The notes: generated from the letters alone by a model not told the origin. DNA of 32,103 nucleotides from JALFST01 sp022779285 (GCA_050313895.1 JBNPMI010000016.1); one strand, 5' to 3'; shown: positions 14,534 through 22,791, counted from the first letter of the stretch. Translations and numbers: made by a program.

Positions 14534-15928
14534 ATGAAGCAAACAAAAAATCAGGAGCTTTTCCGTTCCGAGAAAATATCGAAGGCGATGCTCGCCCTAT
14601 CCGTACCAACAATCATCAGCCAGCTGATCAACCTGATATACAACATGGTAGACACCTTCTTTGTGGGCATGACCGGAGATTCTTATAAAATTGCCGGCGT
14701 CACCATTGCATTCGCTCTTTTTATGCTCACCATTGCGCTCTCCAATCTCTTTGGGATCGGGGGCGGCAGCTTGATTGCACGTTTACTGGGTCAAAACGAT
14801 ACGAAAAACGCAAGACGTGTCTCCGCCTTCAGCTTTTATGCGTCTATTTTGGCCGCTCTGCTATATTCCCTTATTTTATGGCTTTTGGAAGATCCCATCC
14901 TTCGCATGCTGGGCGCTTCCGAAAACACGATACTCTTTTCTCGCCAATATACAACCCTCGTTGTGATTTTAGGGAGCGTCCCGCTTATTTTGTCCGCTGT
15001 GGTGGCTCATATGCTCCGTAATGTAGGTTATTCCAAGGAAGCCAGCATCGGTTTGAGCAGCGGTGGAATTCTCAATATCGTTCTGGATCCGATTTTCATG
15101 TTCATCATTATGCCGAAGGGAAACGAGGTGCTCGGCGCCGCTCTCGCCACGCTGATTGCCAATATCATCGCTATGCTCTATCTGCTTTGGAAGATGAAAC
15201 AGGTCTCCAAGGTTGTACCGCTGAGCATGAGCCCCTCTCTTGCGCTCCAAATTCAGAGCTCCGATCGCAGAAGCCTTTTTGCCGTAGGCATCCCCTCCGC
15301 GCTGCTTACCGGTCTGTTCGATCTGGCAAATATTATCCTCAATAAATTGATGGCAGGACACGGAGATCTCAATCTTGCCGCAATCGGCATTGTGATGAAA
15401 GCGGAGCGCCTGCCGAATGCCATTAATACCGGAATTTGCCAGGGAATGCTTCCCCTTGTCGCCTATAACTTTTCCTCCGGCGATCACAAAAGAATGCATG
15501 AAGCGATTCGCCTGGGACGCTTATGGGGGCTGTCCGTAGCGTTGATCAGCCTCGTACTCTTTCTTGTCTTTGCGGGGCCTGTCGTGCATATCTTTTTAAA
15601 TACAGACGGCGAATTTGCGGAATCCGCGATAGCCACTCTCTCGCTGGCATCACTGTATTTGCGTCTTCGTGTCCTGGGCTCGCCCATTCAATTTATCAAC
15701 TACCATACCTCTTTTATATTACAGGCGGTAGGCGCAGGAAAAGAAACCTTGCTCCATTCCATCGTACGTGAACTGGTGTTTTATATTCCCCTCATGTTTG
15801 TCCTTAACTGGCTCTTCGGTGCAACCGGCATTGCCAGCGCGCTCGTTGTAGGGGAGCTTGGCGGTGCAATGTTTGCACTCTACCTCCTTCGCCGCTGGCT
15901 TCGTGAAAATGCAAATATTGCATTATAA
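14534..15928 (+). CDS. MATE-family multidrug/organic cation exporter
   Basis: A 464-residue cytoplasmic-membrane antiporter of the MATE family, which uses Na+ or H+ gradients to expel small molecules. It has about 12 transmembrane segments in two MatE domains (~residues 20-180 and ~245-405). Recognisable stretches are PTIISQLINLIYNMVDTFFVG at the first helix, GGGSLIARLLGQ, and NYHTSFILQAVGAGKETL in the second half. It belongs to the group with DinF/MepA-like proteins. The ATG at 14534 has only a weak purine-rich site (AGAAAGAAG) upstream. It follows the liv terminator and has its own terminator, so it may be transcribed by read-through or from a promoter I could not identify. Confidence 0.92.
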   Translation: MKQTKNQELFRSEKISKAMLALSVPTIISQLINLIYNMVDTFFVGMTGDSYKIAGVTIAFALFMLTIALSNLFGIGGGSLIARLLGQNDTKNARRVSAFSFYASILAALLYSLILWLLEDPILRMLGASENTILFSRQYTTLVVILGSVPLILSAVVAHMLRNVGYSKEASIGLSSGGILNIVLDPIFMFIIMPKGNEVLGAALATLIANIIAMLYLLWKMKQVSKVVPLSMSPSLALQIQSSDRRSLFAVGIPSALLTGLFDLANIILNKLMAGHGDLNLAAIGIVMKAERLPNAINTGICQGMLPLVAYNFSSGDHKRMHEAIRLGRLWGLSVALISLVLFLVFAGPVVHIFLNTDGEFAESAIATLSLASLYLRLRVLGSPIQFINYHTSFILQAVGAGKETLLHSIVRELVFYIPLMFVLNWLFGATGIASALVVGELGGAMFALYLLRRWLRENANIAL

Positions 15929-15957
15929 TAAAATCACTATTTTCCATGACTTATAGA

Positions 15958-15991
15958 AAAGGCCTCTCGAGAATTCTCGAGAAGCCTTTCT
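15958..15991. terminator. Bidirectional terminator between convergent genes
   Basis: An 18-base perfect palindrome (15965-15982) extended by AAAGGC/GCCTTT on the outside with one mismatch. T-rich sequence follows on the plus side and on the minus side. It serves the MATE gene (plus) and the P-loop NTPase gene (minus), whose TAA stop lies in the T-run region. Confidence 0.85.
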
Positions 15992-16645
15992 TTATGCTGT
16001 GGAATCAATGGATCTTGCAAAGTGAATCTTTATCGGAATCCATTCTTCGCCGTCACCGCCAATGGTTTCGTCAATTAAGGCAAAGCAAGGAGCTTGATTC
16101 CGTTTTTTCAGGATTTCTTTGACTTTCTCGAAGCCCTCCTGCGCAAGCTCCCGCGTAGTCTGGCTTCCCATATTGGGATTGGCGACAAAAAAAACATCCA
16201 GCCCCGGCAAAAAATGCTCTGCCGCGTCCATTTGTTGAAAAAAGGATTGCTCCACATGGAGCGAATCTCGGTATGGATTGAGCATCAGAAAAACACACGA
16301 ACTGCTGATCCGCAGCTCCTCCGCTACCTGACCAAGTAAAACAAGTCCTTTATTATCTGCCGGAACATCAAGAATTAATTTTTTCGAATCTAAAATCCGA
16401 TCCTTCATCTGTGCAGGCACTGTCGGAGAGTCTAAGAAGGAGAGACCCGATTCAAATCGAAATTGCGGGATCTCCTTTTGATAATCCCGACTTCGAAAAA
16501 TCGCCTTTGTCTGATCCAGATCCAAAAAGTATCCTCCAGCGGGAATCGAACCGGCCAATGCTAATGAGAATTCGCTTTTTCCGCTGCCGCCCTGCCCCAC
16601 AAGTACAAAATTTTGATAGTGATGGATCCAATAGGAAAGCTTCAC
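15992..16645 (-). CDS. P-loop NTPase, MinD/ParA-like, function unknown
   Basis: A cytoplasmic nucleotide-binding protein of about 217 residues. It starts with a strand and Walker A loop (FVLVGQGGSGKSE), followed by GYFLDLDQTKAIFRSRDY, then KLILDVPADNKG, which reads like the second strand and switch region of a SIMIBI-class NTPase. Near the end are VFFVANPNMGS and KIHFARSID. GTG 16645 is preferred as start, because GGAGG lies eight bases before it; the ATG at 16675 has AAAGGA only two or three bases away. It follows the GntR gene on the same strand and is probably co-transcribed with it. Its position beside the VOR operon suggests a link to that pathway, but no specific role can be read. Confidence 0.7.
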   Translation of the reverse strand: MKLSYWIHHYQNFVLVGQGGSGKSEFSLALAGSIPAGGYFLDLDQTKAIFRSRDYQKEIPQFRFESGLSFLDSPTVPAQMKDRILDSKKLILDVPADNKGLVLLGQVAEELRISSSCVFLMLNPYRDSLHVEQSFFQQMDAAEHFLPGLDVFFVANPNMGSQTTRELAQEGFEKVKEILKKRNQAPCFALIDETIGGDGEEWIPIKIHFARSIDSTA

Positions 16646-16680
16646 GTTCTTTTCCTCCAAGTCCGCTATGTACATTTCCT

Positions 16681-17382
16681 TTAATATCCCTGATAATTTC
16701 TACGAACAAAATCCACACAGGAATCGATATGCGAATATGCCGTTTGCAATGCCAGGTGCGGTATTCCCATCTCCACTGCATGATAAATCGATAAATGCTG
16801 CATCGCGAAATTGGACGGCAGCTCGGAAATGTGCCCCCGTACCAGTTCATCCTGCGTGCGCATAGAAAGATAGAGTATGGGATCGCGTAAGGATCGATAC
16901 ATGGATTGCATATAGGCATTCTGCGAGCCGTCCACAAGAATCTGATGAAATAAGCAATCCACCTCACTCAATTTTTCATAATTTCCGGTAAGAAAGATCT
17001 GTTCAAATTCTTCCGCTACCGACTTGAGCCTTGCCAAATCCAGATCCCGAGGATGAAGAGCACAAAGATAGGTGGCATTTCCCTCAATGATCTTTCGTGT
17101 ATAAAAAAGATCTTCCAGGCTGCCTCGAGACATTTGCATGACAAAATATCCGCTCTTGCCCTCCCGCTTTTTCAAAAGTTTTTCCTGATACAGGCGCTCA
17201 AAGGCCTGTTTGACCGGCGTTCTCGATACATGAAGCATCTCCGAAATGTTCGAAACTCGAATGCGAGCTCCCGGCCGAATGCGCAGGAGTAAGATCTCCC
17301 TGCGCACAACCTGATAGACAGCTTCATTCACTGAGAGGAAGGGATTTCTTTGATTGATGCGCTCCAGCTGCAACTTATCCAT
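16681..17382 (-). CDS. GntR-family transcriptional regulator, FCD (FadR) subfamily
   Basis: A 233-residue DNA-binding regulator. Residues ~16-85 are a GntR winged helix-turn-helix (AVYQVVRREILLLRIRPGARI, then SEMLHVSRTPVKQAFERL; given here in part as the recognition region SRTPVKQAF). Residues ~90-225 are the helical FCD ligand domain with likely metal-binding residues D142, H146, H196 and H218. Members usually sense small organic acids or sugars and repress neighbouring catabolic genes. The start is firm: AGGAGG six bases before the ATG. The gene lies just past the terminator of the VOR operon, in the same direction. A short dyad at 17446-17459 (CCGA/TCGG arms around ACCGGT) between start and upstream gene is a possible operator. 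The effector is unknown; a branched 2-oxoacid is a reasonable guess. Confidence 0.9.
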   Translation of the reverse strand: MDKLQLERINQRNPFLSVNEAVYQVVRREILLLRIRPGARIRVSNISEMLHVSRTPVKQAFERLYQEKLLKKREGKSGYFVMQMSRGSLEDLFYTRKIIEGNATYLCALHPRDLDLARLKSVAEEFEQIFLTGNYEKLSEVDCLFHQILVDGSQNAYMQSMYRSLRDPILYLSMRTQDELVRGHISELPSNFAMQHLSIYHAVEMGIPHLALQTAYSHIDSCVDFVRRNYQGY

Positions 17383-17503
17383 CGATTTCCTCCTGATTTA
17401 GCTCAATCCTATTATTACACATATTTCCGATTTAAGAAGAGAATGCCGACCGGTATCGGTTTCCTATGTCTCATTCTATAATAAGTCTTCTTGTTTCCGC
17501 TTG

Positions 17504-17530
17504 AAAGAAAAAGGGAGGGTTTCCCCTCCC
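17504..17530 (-). terminator. Terminator of the VOR operon
   Basis: On the minus strand: GGGAGGG, a GAAA loop, CCCTCCC (17513-17530), followed by TTTTTCTTT. It starts 16 bases after the last gene of the operon. Confidence 0.9.
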
Positions 17531-17545
17531 TCCTCCATCATTCAA

Positions 17546-17761
17546 TCATCCGAGCTCCTCCAAACGAGCTTGGAATTTCTCGATATCGCCCTCTTCAATC
17601 ATATCCTCTATATAAGGAATGGCGTCTTGAAATTTGAATGTACGACCTACTTCCAAAAGAGGATGCTCTAAAACCTGAGGCATGATCTCTTCAATGATGG
17701 CACGTGTTTCCGGAGTGTCGATCAACTCTGCTACCGTTGTTTCAAGTGTGTACTTTGCCAT
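17546..17761 (-). CDS. Small DUF1858-like helical protein at the end of the VOR operon
   Basis: A 71-residue acidic, helical protein. Its pattern (TLETTVAELIDTPETRAIIEE, an L-x-HPLLE turn, then a sequence ending in a helix) resembles the small DUF1858-type domain, in which a short strand and helices end at a conserved Leu/His-Pro turn. That domain is found alone or fused to other proteins and has no firm function; no cysteines or other catalytic residues are visible here. The start is secure: AAGGAGG lies seven bases before the ATG. It begins 10 bases after the gamma subunit gene and is followed by the operon terminator, so it is made together with the oxidoreductase and may assist or regulate it (inference). 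Confidence 0.75.
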   Translation of the reverse strand: MAKYTLETTVAELIDTPETRAIIEEIMPQVLEHPLLEVGRTFKFQDAIPYIEDMIEEGDIEKFQARLEELG

Positions 17762-17771
17762 AGTTTCCTCC

Positions 17772-18323
17772 TTAGTTTTTCTTCACTTCTTTTCCTACAT
17801 CCAACCCCGCCTCAAATGCACGGCGATTCAGATCCATAACCTTCTTGCCCTTCCGTTCGAACTGAGCAAGGTATCCCTTTAATAATTCCTCTGCATCCAC
17901 CTGCGGTACATAGTGCATCAGAGTGCCTAATATGACAGTATTAGCCGCCTTCACGGTTCCCGCCTCCAAGGCGATATCATCGGCCGGAACGCCAAGCACT
18001 TCAATATCCTCTCTCTTCGGCGGCGTTTTGATGCGATTGGAATTATAAATACAGATTCCTCCGGTCTTTAAGTCTTTTTCGTATGTTTTCACCGCATTTT
18101 GATTCATGCAAATCAAAATATCACTCATTCTCTCCAAGGGCGACGGAATCGGTGTGTCACTCACAACGACCGTGCATTTTGCCGGACCGCCACGCTGCTG
18201 AGGGCCGTAGATGGGAGCAAATGTCGCATATTTTCCGGTCTCAGACATGTATTGCGTTATGGTCTCTCCGATACTCAGCACACCCTGGCCGCCCTGACCT
18301 GCTACTAAAATTACAGTTTTCAT
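17772..18323 (-). CDS. 2-oxoacid:ferredoxin oxidoreductase, gamma subunit (VOR type)
   Basis: A 183-residue subunit of the pyruvate/2-ketoisovalerate ferredoxin oxidoreductase family. The POR gamma domain is recognisable by the start VILVAGQGGQGVLSIG, then FAPIYGPQQRGGPAKCTVVVSD and MNQNAVKTYEKDLKTGG. In the assembled enzyme this subunit helps bind CoA and complete the active site. The start at 18323 has GGAGG seven bases upstream, and its ATGA overlaps the stop of the beta gene by four bases. A longer open frame exists upstream but is inside the beta gene. The DUF1858-like gene follows after 10 bases. Confidence 0.92.
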   Translation of the reverse strand: MKTVILVAGQGGQGVLSIGETITQYMSETGKYATFAPIYGPQQRGGPAKCTVVVSDTPIPSPLERMSDILICMNQNAVKTYEKDLKTGGICIYNSNRIKTPPKREDIEVLGVPADDIALEAGTVKAANTVILGTLMHYVPQVDAEELLKGYLAQFERKGKKVMDLNRRAFEAGLDVGKEVKKN

Positions 18324-19081
18324 TGTGCAACCTCCTGCGCCGCTTCCTTTCCACGATCTCGCAGCACTCCCAATGAGAATTCTTTTGAAGTTGTATTTTC
18401 GATGAAGTCCAAAGTGTCGACAGGAGACATGCCCCAGTTTGTCGGGCAATTGCTGAGTACCTCAATGAAGCTGAAGCCTCTTCCCTCAAGCTGATATTGC
18501 AAAGCTTTTTTAACGGATGCCGTAGCTTTCACAACACGTGAAGGAGTATTGACCGCACACCTCTCCACATAATATGGAGCTTCCAGAGATGCAATCAGCT
18601 CCGCCATATGCATAGGATATCCCATGGAAGGATCACGTCCATAAATGGATGTCGTGGATTTTTGCCCGATCAGTGTGGTCGGCGCCATTTGACCGCCCGT
18701 CATCCCATAAATAGAGTTGTTCACAAATATCGTCGTAAAATGCTCACCGCGATTGGCTGCGGACATGATCTCCGCCAGTCCGATCGCCGCCAAATCGCCA
18801 TCACCCTGATAGGTGATTACCAGCTGCTCAGGTCGTGTCGCCTTGACTCCCGTAGCAACGGCAGGCGCCCTGCCATGCGCAGAAACTACCATGTCCAATT
18901 TGTAATAGAGCACGCTCATCGTAGAACATCCCACGGGCAAAACCATAATTGTGTTTTCTTCCTGGCCAAGCTGTTGAAGAGCATCGGCAATCACTTTCGC
19001 CACGGTTGAGTGCATGCATCCGGGACAATATCCGCTGGGCAACGGCAGGAGCGCGCCGGGACGTTTATACAGTTTTTCCAT
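18320..19081 (-). CDS. 2-oxoacid:ferredoxin oxidoreductase, beta (thiamine diphosphate) subunit, VOR type
   Basis: The catalytic thiamine-diphosphate subunit, 253 residues. The TPP/Mg motif runs from GDGD (93-96) to NNSIYGMTGGQ (121-131). Cysteines at 19 and 22 (YCPGC), 52 (PVGCST) and 212 (SNCPTNW) are the expected ligands of a proximal [4Fe-4S] cluster. It decarboxylates a 2-oxoacid and passes electrons to ferredoxin through the cluster chain. The start is ATG 19081, with GGGAGG six bases upstream; it overlaps the alpha gene by 17 bases. The frame is open further upstream but without a binding site. The small separate subunits (alpha, beta, gamma, delta) fit the VOR/KGOR branch rather than the single-chain pyruvate enzyme. 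Confidence 0.93.
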   Translation of the reverse strand: MEKLYKRPGALLPLPSGYCPGCMHSTVAKVIADALQQLGQEENTIMVLPVGCSTMSVLYYKLDMVVSAHGRAPAVATGVKATRPEQLVITYQGDGDLAAIGLAEIMSAANRGEHFTTIFVNNSIYGMTGGQMAPTTLIGQKSTTSIYGRDPSMGYPMHMAELIASLEAPYYVERCAVNTPSRVVKATASVKKALQYQLEGRGFSFIEVLSNCPTNWGMSPVDTLDFIENTTSKEFSLGVLRDRGKEAAQEVAQ

Positions 19082-20153
19082 CTTCCACCTCCCGAATGAT
19101 CGCTTCCAAAGCTTCCACGGTTGTATCATCATCCATAACAATTCCTCCGCTGCGTCCATACGAACGAATCGGGCAGCGCCCCTTCGTGATCCGTTCCAAA
19201 TCCTGATGCATCTGAGGCGGAATCGTCATCTCCACGTCAATCACCGCTTTGACCTGATCATAGTTGAGGGCTTCCAATACCTTTTCAGGGAAAGGAACAA
19301 GGGTGACCGGCCGCACAAGTCCGACCCGATATCCTTTTTCACGCAAGCGTTGCATCGCCTCCTTGCAGATTCGAGCTGCAATTCCATAAGCCACAAGGAC
19401 GTATTCGGCATCCTCCAACCCTATGGTTTCGACCTGAACATCCTCTTCCTGCCAACGCTTCCACATTTCTCCCGCTGCCATGTTTTTCGTTTCCAGACCC
19501 GCTTCCGGATAAATGGATGTGACAATTCTTGCTCCGTGCTTGCCGGGGACATCATTTCCCAGACGCCATGCCTCGGAGCCTTCTTTATTAAATTCCTTCA
19601 TAGGAGGCAGTTCCACCATCTCCATCATGGAGCCCAAGACGCCGTCCATCAAAAGAAATACCGGCTGACGATCTCTTTCCGCATAATCAAAGGCGTTGTA
19701 AATAATATTCACCGTTTCCTGCAAGCTGTCAGGAGCAAAGACCATCAGATGAAATCCGCCATGTCCCGTAGCTTTACAGGCTTGTAAGTAATCGCTCTGT
19801 GCAGGTTCAATCGATCCCAATCCCGGGCCGCCTCGTCCTACATTGACAATAAGGGCAGGAAGGCCCGCACCCGCCAGGTACGAGATTCCTTCGGACATCA
19901 GTGAAATTCCCGGTCCGGAGGTCGTTGTCATTGCTCTGTTTCCACAAGCGGAAGCCCCATATACCATATTGATGGATGCAACCTCACTTTCGCCCTGTAC
20001 AAAGGTTCCTCCTACCTCCCGTAAGCGCCAGGACATGTATTCCGGAATTTCGTTTTGAGGCGTAATGGGATAGCCTGCGAAAAACTTGACACCCGCGCGA
20101 ATCGCTGCTTCCGCAATGACTTCATTTCCTTTCATAAACGCTCGTTCCATCAT
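19065..20153 (-). CDS. vorB: 3-methyl-2-oxobutanoate:ferredoxin oxidoreductase, alpha subunit
   Basis: The large substrate-binding subunit, 362 residues, with a POR N-terminal domain (~10-240) and a transketolase C-like domain (~250-350). Signature stretches are KGNEVIAEAAIRAG, YPITPQNEIPEY, QGESEVASINMVYGA, TSGPGISLMSEGISYLAGAG and NVGRGGPGLGSI. These fit the VorB group, whose substrates are the 2-oxoacids of valine, leucine and isoleucine; the related 2-oxoglutarate enzyme is a less likely alternative. The ATG at 20153 overlaps the ferredoxin stop (ATGA); an immediately following ATG at 20150 has better spacing from AAGGAG, so the true start may be one codon later. Middle gene of the VOR operon. 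Confidence 0.93.
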   Translation of the reverse strand: MMERAFMKGNEVIAEAAIRAGVKFFAGYPITPQNEIPEYMSWRLREVGGTFVQGESEVASINMVYGASACGNRAMTTTSGPGISLMSEGISYLAGAGLPALIVNVGRGGPGLGSIEPAQSDYLQACKATGHGGFHLMVFAPDSLQETVNIIYNAFDYAERDRQPVFLLMDGVLGSMMEMVELPPMKEFNKEGSEAWRLGNDVPGKHGARIVTSIYPEAGLETKNMAAGEMWKRWQEEDVQVETIGLEDAEYVLVAYGIAARICKEAMQRLREKGYRVGLVRPVTLVPFPEKVLEALNYDQVKAVIDVEMTIPPQMHQDLERITKGRCPIRSYGRSGGIVMDDDTTVEALEAIIREVEDGKTV

Positions 20154-20362
20154 TCCTCTCCTTTTTCGATCTCAATGGCACCCTCCGGACAGATTCGGGC
20201 ACATTGCAGGCAAGCAATACAAGCATCTTGATCTACGATCCTTGCACAAAAGATGCCTTTTTTATTCCTCTCATCCGAAAACTCTAAAATTTTCTTTGGA
20301 CAAAAGTGAATACAAAAGCCGCACCCTTTGCATAATGTTGTTTTAATTTTTGTGACAACCAT
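20150..20362 (-). CDS. Ferredoxin-type delta subunit (2x[4Fe-4S]) of the VOR complex
   Basis: A 70-residue electron-transfer subunit with two complete cluster motifs: C11-x2-C14-x2-C17-x3-C21-P and C48-x2-C51-x2-C54-x3-C58-P. It relays electrons from the catalytic subunit to free ferredoxin. An extra cysteine lies at residue 39, between the clusters. The start has GAGGTG upstream at suitable distance. It is preceded by the ketopantoate-reductase-family gene (13-base gap) and overlaps the alpha gene by four bases. Confidence 0.93.
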   Translation of the reverse strand: MVVTKIKTTLCKGCGFCIHFCPKKILEFSDERNKKGIFCARIVDQDACIACLQCARICPEGAIEIEKGEE

Positions 20363-20375
20363 AGTTCACCTCTGC

Positions 20376-21353
20376 TTATTCCGGATAATATTGTTTCTCA
20401 TAATGAGATTGATAGATGCGTACCAGATACGTGATGGTCTCATGATAGGGCGTCGGGATTCCGTATTTCTTTCCCAGATCCACGATATGGCCGTTCAATG
20501 TATCAATTTCCGTTCTTTTCTTGAAGATCATCATATCCTGTGCCATGGAAGGTAAATGATCTCCCGCATTTTTCTTCGCCTGTGGCAAAACCTTGGTGAC
20601 AAGCATCGGAAAATCCAATTTTGCTCCGTCCGCTGCGGCAACCTGAAGTCCCTCCTGTGCAAGTGCGATGATCAGCTTTGTAAAATCAGGATTGGAATTC
20701 GCCGTTTTCGCATCATAGCGAACAAGTCCCAGCACCGGGTTTGCCAGACAATTGACCATGAATTTCGCCCAACGCGCAGTATGAATGTCTTCGTCCAATT
20801 CAGATTTTGCGCCGCCCTGAGTCAAATATTTTGCCAGAACGCGTACCGCCTCCTTGCCCTCCTCAGTCTCTTCCATGCAACCCAGATGCACCTTGATATC
20901 CGTATCGAAGAGGTTCCCGTATACCTCGCCCGGAGCCTTGGCAATACTTGCCATCTCCAAGCATCCGACCAGAATATGATCCTTCGCAATTTTTTCTGCG
21001 ATGACATCTTCATTTCCCAGACCATTCTGAGTCGTTACGACATACGTATGCTCATCAATCGCCGGCATTGCGCCTTCCAGTGCTACCTTCGTAATCGTGC
21101 CTTTGACCATCACAATCACATAATCCATGATTCCGATCTCGCCGGCATCATAGGCAGTCTTCATATGGACTACCTCAGGCGCATCTCCTTCCTTTGCAGC
21201 ATTGCTGTGAAGAATCAAACCATGGTCCCGAATGGCGTCCATAGCGACTCGATCGGGATCGACCAACACAATATCCGCTCCTCCTTTTTGGAGAAATGAG
21301 CCCAAAACACTTCCCATCGCACCTGCGCCAATCATTGCAATCTTTTTAGCCAT
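20376..21353 (-). CDS. Ketopantoate reductase (ApbA/PanE) family oxidoreductase, possible 2-oxoacid reductase
   Basis: A 325-residue NAD(P)H-dependent enzyme. The N-terminal Rossmann fold has GAGAMGS at residues 9-15; QNG is at 109-111. The C-terminal helical domain carries K197, N201 and N205 (AKFMVNCLAN) at the same spacing as the catalytic Lys and Asn residues of E. coli PanE, and E282 (KRTEID). So the active site looks intact. PanE makes pantoate for CoA synthesis, but some family members reduce other 2-oxoacids; in Lactococcus lactis a panE gene product reduces branched 2-oxoacids to hydroxyacids. Here no other pantothenate genes are nearby, and the gene sits in the VOR operon, so a branched 2-oxoacid reductase is the better guess. 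The start is ATG 21353, with AAGGA eight bases upstream. Confidence 0.85.
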   Translation of the reverse strand: MAKKIAMIGAGAMGSVLGSFLQKGGADIVLVDPDRVAMDAIRDHGLILHSNAAKEGDAPEVVHMKTAYDAGEIGIMDYVIVMVKGTITKVALEGAMPAIDEHTYVVTTQNGLGNEDVIAEKIAKDHILVGCLEMASIAKAPGEVYGNLFDTDIKVHLGCMEETEEGKEAVRVLAKYLTQGGAKSELDEDIHTARWAKFMVNCLANPVLGLVRYDAKTANSNPDFTKLIIALAQEGLQVAAADGAKLDFPMLVTKVLPQAKKNAGDHLPSMAQDMMIFKKRTEIDTLNGHIVDLGKKYGIPTPYHETITYLVRIYQSHYEKQYYPE

Positions 21354-21452
21354 ATGCACCATCCTTTCCAATAAAGTTTTCTCCCGGCGGATTTTCGACA
21401 GAAATGCCTCCTCTATGTATTTGGGAATGCGGCTCCTGATTCGTACTCCCCG

Positions 21453-22751
21453 CTACCAAAGCAGTCCATTTTTCTTTGCTTCAAAAGCCAGCTGCTCGCG
21501 AAACTCAGGAGCGGCAATTGCAATCATTCTTTGAACACGTTCATGAATTGTGGCATTTCTTAAATCTGCGATCCCATATTCTGTGCAAATGTACTGCACA
21601 TCTGCACGAGGCGTTGTCACCGCCGCTCCCGGCGTCAGCATGAGACGAATACGGCTATGCACTTCTCCTGTTTTCTTGTCCCGATAGGTCGACGGAAGCG
21701 TCAAATACGACTGTCCTCCCTTGGAGGCTGTCGCCCCTCTCACGAAATCCAGCTGACCTCCTGTCCCGCTATATTGACGCAGCCCAAATGATTCTGAGCA
21801 CGCCTGTCCTGTAAGATCCACCTCCAGAGTGGAATTTACCGAAATAAAATGATCGATCTGAGCGATCACGGAAGGATTGTTGACATAGGAAAAGGATCGC
21901 GTCTCAACCAAAGGGTTATGATCCAAAAAATCGTGCATATGCTTTGTCCCCAATGCAAATCCGAAAACCGATTTGCCGGGATCGATGTTTTTTCTTGAAT
22001 TATCAATCACGCCCTTTTCCGTCAGATCCACAAACGGATCTACGTAAAGCTCTGTATGGACACCTAAATGCTTCTTTCCCAGGAGCGGCTCGGTGAATGC
22101 GCCCGCTTGTCCTCCGATTCCAAGCTGTAAACACGCCCCATCCGGTATCCGTTCGCTGATGAGCTCTGCAATTTTTTTCTGCGCCGGGGTCGGTGTGATA
22201 TCCGGCAAATATACGAGATCCTCATCCCACTCACAGGAATAGTCCACATCGCGCATATGGATCATTTGATCCGGACTCTGAATAAACGGCATTTTCTTAT
22301 TAAACTGCACGACCACCATATCCGCTTTTTGAATCACCTTTCGATCGAAGGGGCCCACCCCGAAAGAAATATTTCCCTCCGCATCAGGCGGTGCCGCCAC
22401 CAGCATGATGACATTGCTGACATGACCTTCATAACGATCTCCCGGAATTCGAGATAAATGAATGATCTGCGGATCCAGCGTGCTTCCCAGTGCAAAAACG
22501 CGCCCTTCAATCGGTCCCATAAAATCACTTTTTACGGTGAATGCTTTTCTTGCCGGACCGGCCAATAATTTTACGGGACGTACAAGAAGTGAAATAGACA
22601 GGGAGATATCCTTCAGTTCATTTCGTCTCTCATAAAGTGCATCGTAAAGTATGTAAGGGTTTCCGTTTCCTAAAGAACTTCCGATCACGTCCCCGGACCG
22701 TATTTTAGAAACGATTTCTTCCGGAGTGAGCTTTTGATTTTTGCGTGCCAT
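21453..22751 (-). CDS. Acetyl-CoA hydrolase/transferase family CoA-transferase (4-hydroxybutyrate CoA-transferase-like)
   Basis: A 432-residue enzyme that moves CoA between carboxylic acids, typically using acetyl-CoA or acetate as partner. Two domains: an N-terminal one to ~195 and a C-terminal catalytic one. Recognised motifs are LGIGGQAGAF (~210-219), the catalytic glutamate in GVHTELY (E234), SYVNNPSVIAQ, GTGGQLDFVRGA and the C-terminal TEYGIADLR. The family covers acetyl-CoA hydrolase and transferases for 4-hydroxybutyrate, butyrate and propionate; the exact acid cannot be decided by eye. As first gene of the VOR operon it probably recovers CoA from the branched acyl-CoA made by VOR. The start is firm (AAGGAG six bases before the ATG). 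A 99-base gap follows before the next gene. Confidence 0.9.
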   Translation of the reverse strand: MARKNQKLTPEEIVSKIRSGDVIGSSLGNGNPYILYDALYERRNELKDISLSISLLVRPVKLLAGPARKAFTVKSDFMGPIEGRVFALGSTLDPQIIHLSRIPGDRYEGHVSNVIMLVAAPPDAEGNISFGVGPFDRKVIQKADMVVVQFNKKMPFIQSPDQMIHMRDVDYSCEWDEDLVYLPDITPTPAQKKIAELISERIPDGACLQLGIGGQAGAFTEPLLGKKHLGVHTELYVDPFVDLTEKGVIDNSRKNIDPGKSVFGFALGTKHMHDFLDHNPLVETRSFSYVNNPSVIAQIDHFISVNSTLEVDLTGQACSESFGLRQYSGTGGQLDFVRGATASKGGQSYLTLPSTYRDKKTGEVHSRIRLMLTPGAAVTTPRADVQYICTEYGIADLRNATIHERVQRMIAIAAPEFREQLAFEAKKNGLLW

Positions 22752-22791
22752 ACTTTACTCCTTTATATAACAAGATCCAGCTGCTAAATGC

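Noticed and set aside
14443..14688. An 81-codon plus-strand frame across the liv terminator and the start of the MATE gene
   Set aside because: It crosses a terminator and overlaps a clear MATE start in another frame; no family similarity.
20556..21299. A 247-codon plus-strand frame opposite the ketopantoate-reductase-family gene
   Set aside because: The minus-strand frame has an intact Rossmann motif and catalytic residues; the plus frame has none.
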